Below, piece after piece: positions 1-3,943 of a stretch of DNA of 5,033 nucleotides. Source of the DNA: JBBRNH01 sp038247465 (GTDB lineage Bacteria > Bacteroidota > Bacteroidia > Cytophagales > Spirosomataceae); the NCBI GenBank assembly GCA_038247465.1, contig JBBRUV010000346.1:1-5033 (forward strand). The letters are read 5' to 3'. Position 1 is the first letter of the stretch; each line of letters opens with the position of its first letter. The position numbers and the translations under genes are program-made. The notes beneath the pieces are model-generated. The model worked only from the letters and a program-made list of their open reading frames with translations, searched no databases and was not told where the DNA came from.

Positions 1-2081
1 ATTCCCACAAACAGCCGGGTCATGTTGGCATCCTGTTCGCGGGGCTGGCGGGGTGGGCGTTGGCCGTCTTTTTCAAAATAGCCGCGTTTCCCCGTGCCTT
101 CACGCGGGCCAAACAGCCGGTCGTCGCGGCCCGGTCCATCACTACGGTTGCCGAATGCGGGGCGGTCTCCACCGTCACGCGGTGGGCCGTCGCTGCGGTT
201 GCCGAATGCTGGCCGATCGTCTCGGTTACCGTAGCTTGGGCGACGGTCGTTACCACCTTCGTTGCGGTTGCCGTAGCTGTTACCCCGGTCGTTGCGGTCG
301 CCGTAGGCTGGCCGACGGTCGTTACCGCCTTCGTTGCGGTTGCCGTAGCCACCCCGGTCATTGCCCCGGTCGCCGTAGCTACCGCGTTCTTTATTGCCGT
401 AGCGGTCGTCTTTGCGTTCGCGCCGGTCGTCGTCAAGGCCGAGATTCTGATCCGAGAACTCGTTTTTCTCGATGCCCATGCTGCGTTTCACGAGCGCGGC
501 CACGATTTTTTCGATGCTAAGACCGGCGTGGGTCAGGTGCGTCAACACGTCGCTGAAAATATTCAGGTCGGTATCCTGCTCAATATCAGCCTGTAACTGC
601 TCGATAAACCGGGCTTTGCGGATACCCACGATGTCTTCAAACGACGGAATTACGCCTTTCTCAACCCGTACTTTGGTGTAGTTCTGGATTTCGCGGAACC
701 GGTATTTTTCGTCGCGGCTCACGAGCGAAAACGCCCGACCCGATTTCCCGGCGCGGCCCGTCCGGCCAATCCGGTGAACGTAATATTCTTCGTCGAGCGG
801 AATGTCGTAGTTAATCACGGCATCCACATCGTCCACGTCAATACCACGAGCGGCTACGTCAGTCGCTACCAGAATGCTGGTTGTGCCGGCCCGGAATTTG
901 CTCATCACGTTGTTGCGCTGTTGCTGGCGCAGGTCACCGTGGATACCCTCGGCCATGTAGCCGCGCACCTGCAAATCCTCCACAATCTCGTCAACCTTGC
1001 GCTTGGTGTTGGTGAAAACGAGCAGCAGTTTCAGGTCATACATATCAATCAGGCGGCACATCACCTCGACTTTTGCCTTCGGTTTCACCTCGAAGAATAC
1101 CTGTTCGATATTGGTGGCGGTCAGTTCACGTTTCACCACTTTCACCAAAACGGGGTCGTTCTGGAATTTCTGGGTGATCTGCATAATCGGCTTCGACATC
1201 GTGGCCGAGAACAGGATCGTCTGCCGTTCCTGGGGCATCTCTTCCAGAATGCTTTCGATGTCTTCGCGGAAGCCCATATCGAGCATTTCGTCGGCCTCGT
1301 CAAGAATCATCATCTTCACGTGGTCAAGTTTGAGCGTGTTGCGCTGCATATGGTCCATCACGCGGCCCGGCGTACCGATCACGATGTGCACCCCGGCTTT
1401 GAGGGCGCGAATCTGGCGTTCAATCGAGTCACCACCGTAGATGGCTTCAATCCGGACACCCCGCTTAAACTGCGCCAGTTTCCGAATTTCTTCGGACACC
1501 TGCACGGCCAATTCGCGGGTTGGGCAAAGAATCAGCGTTTGCACATACCGCTCCGAGGTGTCGGTGGCTTCGAGGGCTGGAATACCGAAGGCGGCTGTTT
1601 TTCCGGTTCCGGTTTGGGCCTGACCAATCACATCGCGACCGGCCATGATGGGCGGGATGGCTTGCAACTGAATCGGCGATGGCGATACGAAACCCATGCT
1701 GTTTACGGCGGCCATGATGTCGTCAGACAGGTTCAGGTCGGCGAATGTCGGGCCTTCGGGGATGTCGGCTTTGGGTGTTTCTACGGCTTGCTCTGCCGAA
1801 ATTTTGGGTGCTTTTGGGGTTTTCGGCTCTTGACCGAAGCTGTGAACCTGTTCCATCAGGGCTTCATCAGTTGGGGTTGAGGGTTCGATGTCAGCCTGAA
1901 CAGACTGCGTCAGTTGATTGTCGGGGTTGGCAACGGCTTCTACGTCGGTCGTATCGGCTTCGTTGTCTTGCTCGGTTTCGTCGGCTGGCGTTTCGGCCAT
2001 CGCTGACGGGGTACTTGTTGATGCCGTTTCGTTGATGGGTTCATCAAGAAGGTCGGTGTTGTTGTTTTGGATTGATTCCAT
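1..2081 (-). CDS. deaD: DEAD-box ATP-dependent RNA helicase, DeaD/CsdA-like (3' end outside window)
   Basis: An ATP-dependent RNA helicase that unwinds short RNA duplexes, probably in ribosome assembly, mRNA turnover or cold adaptation. The frame is open for 693 codons from ATG 2081 to the window edge. An in-frame TAA at 2093-2091 limits the start to this ATG or one further downstream. Residues 1-112 form an acidic, Thr/Pro/Glu-rich extension. The core follows: F113 and Q138 (Q motif), AQTGTGKT 155-162 (Walker A), PTRELA 187-192, TPGR 237-240, DEAD 261-264, SAT 292-294, ATDVAARGID 406-415 and HRIGRTGR 436-443. Residues about 478-545 resemble the dimerisation region of CsdA-type helicases. Residues 550-686 are low-complexity Gly/Asn/Arg/Asp. 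At 687, MTRLFVG looks like the first strand of a DbpA-type RNA-binding domain, cut by the edge. All catalytic motifs are intact. The helicase family is certain; the deaD assignment, as opposed to another DbpA-domain helicase, rests on domain order. Confidence 0.95.
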   Translation of the reverse strand, partial: MESIQNNNTDLLDEPINETASTSTPSAMAETPADETEQDNEADTTDVEAVANPDNQLTQSVQADIEPSTPTDEALMEQVHSFGQEPKTPKAPKISAEQAVETPKADIPEGPTFADLNLSDDIMAAVNSMGFVSPSPIQLQAIPPIMAGRDVIGQAQTGTGKTAAFGIPALEATDTSERYVQTLILCPTRELAVQVSEEIRKLAQFKRGVRIEAIYGGDSIERQIRALKAGVHIVIGTPGRVMDHMQRNTLKLDHVKMMILDEADEMLDMGFREDIESILEEMPQERQTILFSATMSKPIMQITQKFQNDPVLVKVVKRELTATNIEQVFFEVKPKAKVEVMCRLIDMYDLKLLLVFTNTKRKVDEIVEDLQVRGYMAEGIHGDLRQQQRNNVMSKFRAGTTSILVATDVAARGIDVDDVDAVINYDIPLDEEYYVHRIGRTGRAGKSGRAFSLVSRDEKYRFREIQNYTKVRVEKGVIPSFEDIVGIRKARFIEQLQADIEQDTDLNIFSDVLTHLTHAGLSIEKIVAALVKRSMGIEKNEFSDQNLGLDDDRRERKDDRYGNKERGSYGDRGNDRGGYGNRNEGGNDRRPAYGDRNDRGNSYGNRNEGGNDRRPSYGNRDDRPAFGNRSDGPPRDGGDRPAFGNRSDGPGRDDRLFGPREGTGKRGYFEKDGQRPPRQPREQDANMTRLFVG
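204..347 (-). repeat. Two tandem 72-bp (24-codon) units in the helicase tail
   Basis: Codons 579-602 and 603-626 of the helicase are a direct duplication with a 72-bp period (276-347 and 204-275). Each unit begins YGNRNEGGNDRRP, followed by A/S and then YGDR or YGNR. The copies are nearly identical over the first 18 or so residues and diverge at the end of the second. Related shorter YGDR/FGNR units flank them. Because the period is a multiple of three, gain or loss of a unit keeps the reading frame. The tail is probably a disordered RNA-binding segment. Confidence 0.8.
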
Positions 2082-2084
2082 TAT

Positions 2085-2110
2085 GCTTGGTTAGCAAAAA
2101 AATACCAAGC
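2085..2110 (-). promoter_or_regulatory. Hairpin 3 bases upstream of the helicase start codon
   Basis: On the minus strand GCTTGGT (2110-2104) pairs perfectly with ACCAAGC (2091-2085). The stem is 7 bp with a 12-base loop that contains seven consecutive T. It ends three bases before ATG 2081, so it could hide or expose the ribosome entry region, and the U-rich loop could serve as a landing site in a lineage that rarely uses Shine-Dalgarno pairing. The stem is visible directly; its function is inferred. Confidence 0.45.
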
Positions 2111-2120
2111 GAGTGCCAAA

Positions 2121-2135
2121 GCCCGGCCTTCGGGC
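2121..2135 (-). promoter_or_regulatory. Short GC-rich hairpin in the helicase leader
   Basis: GCCCG and CGGGC form a perfect 5-bp stem around a 5-base loop, about 40 bases before the helicase start. No T-run follows it directly on the minus strand, so it does not look like a terminator. It may stack with the start-proximal hairpin at 2085-2110. Confidence 0.35.
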
Positions 2136-2223
2136 GGCTGCTACCAGACGATGCTGCGAATAGATGAATGTGAAATGCGTATGCGGAGGAGAAGATGCCC
2201 AACGAGATTGCCCAACTGACCTG

Positions 2224-2256
2224 TTGCCGGTGCGATGGCCCAAAGATGACCGGCAA
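2224..2256 (-). promoter_or_regulatory. 8-bp stem-loop in the helicase leader
   Basis: TTGCCGGT (2256 side on the minus strand) pairs perfectly with ACCGGCAA (2224 side), enclosing a 17-base loop. It is the longest perfect stem in the leader apart from the terminator. No T-run follows, so termination is unlikely. The pairing is seen in the sequence; a regulatory role is inferred from its location. Confidence 0.4.
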
Positions 2257-2448
2257 GCGATGACGAGAAACTAACCCTGACGAAACCCAACAAACCCACG
2301 CGACGAACTGAGCCACCAAACGGCCCGAACACCCACCACAGAAACTGCCTGATACATCCGTATCTGCTTTGCTCCCGAACCAAACCTGTGATTAAACCAA
2401 TGAGGGGAGAACCTGAAGCGCGACCGGATGTCGCTTGTAAAACTTGTG

Positions 2449-2475
2449 CAAAAGTAATGAAAAAACCCGAACCAA
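2449..2475 (-). promoter_or_regulatory. Candidate Bacteroidetes-type promoter for the helicase
   Basis: TACTTTTG at 2456-2449 matches the TAnnTTTG -7 consensus of Bacteroidetes. TTG at 2475-2473 lies 16 bases upstream, slightly shorter than the usual -33 spacing. Transcription would begin near 2443 and give a leader of about 360 bases. The element overlaps the 3' arm of the terminator at 2460-2497, so one sequence may both end the upstream transcript and start this one. It is the only exact match to the -7 motif I found on this strand between 2082 and 2460. Confidence 0.4.
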
Positions 2476-2497
2476 CGCTAATTGGTTCGGGTTTTTT
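2460..2497. terminator. Strong palindromic (bidirectional) intrinsic terminator
   Basis: A 16-bp perfect inverted repeat (aaaaaacccgaaccaa at 2460-2475 and its complement at 2482-2497) encloses a 6-base loop. The stem is flanked by A6 on one side and T6 on the other, so it can act as a Rho-independent terminator in both directions. On the minus strand it lies 29 bases after the stop codon of the 56-residue gene at 2527-2697, which is its obvious client. No plus-strand gene ends here. Confidence 0.9.
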
Positions 2498-2526
2498 GCA
2501 TTTTTCCAATATGTCGCCCGGTGGGG

Positions 2527-2697
2527 TTATCGCTTGGCCGGTTGGCGGGATTCGGCTTTGGCGGCCCGTTCTTTATCGTAGTCGTCGCGCAGGCGTTTGT
2601 CGGCCAGTAGATTACGGTACAGGCCGTTCAGAACGTAGATGTCCTCAACGTCATCAATCAATAGGTGTAATTCCTCGCGGACTTGTTGGATGTTCAT
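2527..2697 (-). CDS. Small hypothetical protein, 56 residues
   Basis: I do not recognise a named family. The ORF begins MNIQQVREELHLLIDDVED and ends with a charged, basic tail (DKERAAKAESRQPAKR), with TAA at 2529-2527. The first 30 residues look like an amphipathic helix of the type xELHxLIDxVEDxxxLxxLY. Such short N-terminal helices occur in small Bacteroidetes proteins encoded next to toxin or nuclease genes, so an antitoxin-like or adaptor role is possible but unproven. Support for a real gene comes from codon-like composition in this frame, a strong terminator 29 bases downstream, and a divergent arrangement with the Uma2 gene (61 bases between the starts). The imperfect -7-like TAATTTAG just before the ATG suggests a very short leader, but this is weak. 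Confidence 0.7.
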   Translation of the reverse strand: MNIQQVREELHLLIDDVEDIYVLNGLYRNLLADKRLRDDYDKERAAKAESRQPAKR

Positions 2698-2714
2698 GCT
2701 ACTAAATTACGGAA

Positions 2715-2741
2715 TTTGGGCCAATTTTTGGGTTATATTTG
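2715..2741 (+). promoter_or_regulatory. Candidate promoter of the Uma2 gene
   Basis: TATATTTG at 2734-2741 is an exact TAnnTTTG -7 box. TTTG at 2715-2718 could serve as the -33 box with a somewhat short 15-base spacer. The predicted transcript would start near 2748, leaving a leader of about ten bases before ATG 2759. This supports choosing that ATG rather than the upstream in-frame ATG at 2639, which lies inside the opposing small gene. Confidence 0.5.
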
Positions 2742-2758
2742 AGAAAAAACCTGTTCTG

Positions 2759-3241
2759 ATGAAAACGATATACGAGGCCGTTTTAGGAGAGCCACAAACC
2801 GAAGATACAATCACGATGTTGTCTTGGAATCAAGCAACTGTTGCCTATCAAACAACAAAAGCCCTTAGTCGCTACGACGATAAATACAGTATCTGCCCGG
2901 AATTAGAATTAGAACTGACCACAGGCCGGGCCAAACCCGATATGTCGGTGTACCACCGCCGACCCGCCAACCGCAACCGCGATATTATCCGAATGGCCGA
3001 ACCACCGTTGATTGCTATTGAGATTCTGTCGCCCAAACAAGCCCTGTCTGACATTACCGATAAAACGTTTGATGTTTTGTTGCCGGCTGGTGTTCAGGCC
3101 GTTTGGCTGCTTATTCCGGCGTTACGGACCTTCACGGTTTATACCGCCAACCAACCCGAATACACGGTTATTACCGGGCCGGTTCGGGATGCAGCAACGG
3201 GGATTGAGGTTAGCGTGGAGGAGGTGTATGCGGGGTTGTAG
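2759..3241 (+). CDS. Uma2 family (DUF820) PD-(D/E)XK endonuclease-like protein
   Basis: A 160-residue protein of the Uma2/DUF820 family, a restriction-endonuclease-fold group that is abundant in cyanobacteria and Bacteroidetes and whose cellular role is poorly known. Seen directly: the order KPD (D61), then IEILSP with E88, then K102 (DKTFD), then GVQAVWLLIP 111-120. This matches the family's PD...ExLSP...K...GV.eyWlidP pattern. The usual catalytic acids and a lysine are therefore present, with Leu in the x-K position of the ExK motif as is common in this family. The ATG at 2759 is chosen because it follows a good -7 box and gives the usual N-terminus; the frame is open to 2639, but that part overlaps the opposing small gene. 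It is divergent from the 56-residue gene and convergent with the PIN gene, one base apart at the stops. Activity and substrate are not known from sequence. Confidence 0.88.
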   Translation: MKTIYEAVLGEPQTEDTITMLSWNQATVAYQTTKALSRYDDKYSICPELELELTTGRAKPDMSVYHRRPANRNRDIIRMAEPPLIAIEILSPKQALSDITDKTFDVLLPAGVQAVWLLIPALRTFTVYTANQPEYTVITGPVRDAATGIEVSVEEVYAGL

Positions 3242-3242
3242 G

Positions 3243-3662
3243 TTATTGGCCGATAATCTCGCCCAGGAGCGTAACGTTCGTAAATCCGGTGGCCCGCAAT
3301 CCGTTGGCGAGGGGTTTGTGGCGGGTGAGAAGCGGATAGCCGAACTCAATAGCGAGGGCAACGTAAGTCATGTCTTTGGGGTCAACGTCTTTACATAATT
3401 CAAACGCGTATCGGTAGCTACTCAATGAGATTAGCATATTCGGCACAACTGTTGCCTTTTTGAAAAATGCCAGTGCGAATTGTTTCAATTCATCAGGTCT
3501 TTGCTTTGTCTTTTTCCAGACTACTTCCTGATGCACTTGCAATTCGGCAAGGGCGAAATCGGGCAAATACACGTGATTCCCCGACGCTAAACCTAAGTCC
3601 TTTGGATTGCCACTGATTAGACCACTGAACACAACATTGGCATCTATCACATAATCAAGCAT
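3243..3662 (-). CDS. PIN-domain protein, VapC-like toxin
   Basis: A 139-residue PIN-fold ribonuclease of the type that acts as a toxin on RNA in VapBC-like modules. It starts MLDYVIDANVVFSG with catalytic D7, followed by PDFALAE with E40 and VDPKDMTYVALA with D94/D97. The position where many PIN proteins have T-x-D near the C-terminus reads LLTRHKPL, with His115 instead of Asp. Three of the usual four acidic positions are therefore present. ATG 3662 is chosen because it gives a standard PIN N-terminus and overlaps the antitoxin-like stop by 8 bases (ATGCTTGA), a classic toxin-antitoxin coupling. The frame is open back to ATG 3740, but those 26 extra codons overlap the antitoxin frame. The gene ends one base from the convergent Uma2 stop. 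Toxicity may be reduced, given the His115 change and the broken partner. Confidence 0.85.
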   Translation of the reverse strand: MLDYVIDANVVFSGLISGNPKDLGLASGNHVYLPDFALAELQVHQEVVWKKTKQRPDELKQFALAFFKKATVVPNMLISLSSYRYAFELCKDVDPKDMTYVALAIEFGYPLLTRHKPLANGLRATGFTNVTLLGEIIGQ

Positions 3663-3900
3663 CAGGAAGAATATCTTTGAGAACTGTGGATTTATACCGT
3701 TCCCAGGCAACGGCTCTTGATTCTTCGGCAATCGCATCATAATCTAAGCCGTGCTAATCCAGAAATGCCTTGTACTTCAGAGCCTTGTCCTGTAAGTCTT
3801 CCCAATCTAATTGCCGTTGTAATTTCTCCTGAATAGACTTTAATCCATGACGAGCCAACGTATTCGGGCTTACCAGTAACTCTAAGGTTATTGTTTCCAT
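3655..3900 (-). pseudogene. Antitoxin-like partner of the PIN gene, interrupted by an in-frame TAG
   Basis: From ATG 3900 the frame gives 48 residues (METITLELLVSPNTLARHGL..., ending KYKAFLD), then TAG at 3756-3754. It then continues in the same frame for 32 more residues (HGLDYDAIAEESRAVAWERY...) to TGA at 3657-3655. Without the TAG this is an 81-residue protein, a normal size for a PIN-partner antitoxin, and its stop overlaps the PIN start by 8 bases. The part after the TAG still looks like protein: acidic, helix-forming and well placed. A single C-to-T change from CAG (Gln) would explain the stop. Loss of the C-terminal part, which in VapB-like proteins usually binds the toxin, should weaken neutralisation. 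Alternatives are a sequencing error, readthrough, or a genuine 48-residue protein. I cannot name the antitoxin family. Confidence 0.72.
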
Positions 3901-3943
3901 GCTGATTAATTTTCCTGAATAACTTAAAAATCAAATTTTTCGC

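Larger units (their letters stand above)
2082..2448 (-). promoter_or_regulatory. Probable long 5' leader of the helicase mRNA
   Basis: This stretch of about 370 bases between the helicase start and the upstream terminator has no ORF I believe. The open frames here either read through the terminator palindrome or overlap the helicase start, and they resemble no known family. On the minus strand it holds several perfect short hairpins (2420-2434, 2351-2364, 2224-2256, 2121-2135, 2085-2110) and a G/U-rich segment with one A in 67 bases (2279-2345). Cold-inducible DEAD-box helicase mRNAs in other bacteria, such as E. coli csdA, are known for long leaders. A regulatory leader is therefore an inference from position, structure and analogy. 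I recognise no named riboswitch or RNA family. Confidence 0.45.

Noticed and set aside
241..347. CRISPR-like direct repeat
   Set aside because: There are only two units, in frame inside the helicase tail, with no unique spacers of constant length. It is a coding tandem duplication.
53..596. Plus-strand ORFs of 155 and 178 residues rich in Val/Ala or Arg/Cys/Gly
   Set aside because: They are antisense shadows of the helicase Gly/Asn/Arg tail. The minus-strand frame carries recognisable helicase sequence throughout, and the plus-strand products are low complexity with no family resemblance.
774..1880. Plus-strand ORF of 368 residues rich in His/Phe/Val
   Set aside because: It lies opposite the helicase core, whose motifs (Walker A, DEAD, SAT, HRIGRTGR) are intact on the minus strand. 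The composition is typical of an antisense frame.
2275..2334. Possible RNA G-quadruplex in the leader (five GGG runs on the minus strand)
   Set aside because: The loops are 5, 26, 6 and 8 bases, so no four runs meet the usual loop-length limit. A quadruplex is not excluded but is not supported.
2141..2509. Minus-strand ORF of 122 residues covering the helicase leader
   Set aside because: It starts inside and reads through the terminator palindrome, has a Trp/Arg/Gly-rich composition unlike any family I know, and its openness is explained by the A-poor sequence, which contains few stop codons.
2639..2758. 40-residue N-terminal extension of the Uma2 protein
   Set aside because: It overlaps the opposite-strand small gene and spans the candidate promoter. 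The product from ATG 2759 already has the normal Uma2 length.
3737..3934. 65-residue minus-strand ORF upstream of the PIN gene as the antitoxin
   Set aside because: The alternative frame from 3900 is longer when the TAG is ignored, looks more like a protein, and ends exactly in the 8-base overlap with the PIN start. The 65-residue frame has no such features.
3926..3940. AT-only hairpin (aaaaat/attttt) after SpmAB as a terminator
   Set aside because: The 6-bp stem is all A-T with a 3-base loop, too weak for intrinsic termination. It is probably just AT-rich intergenic sequence.
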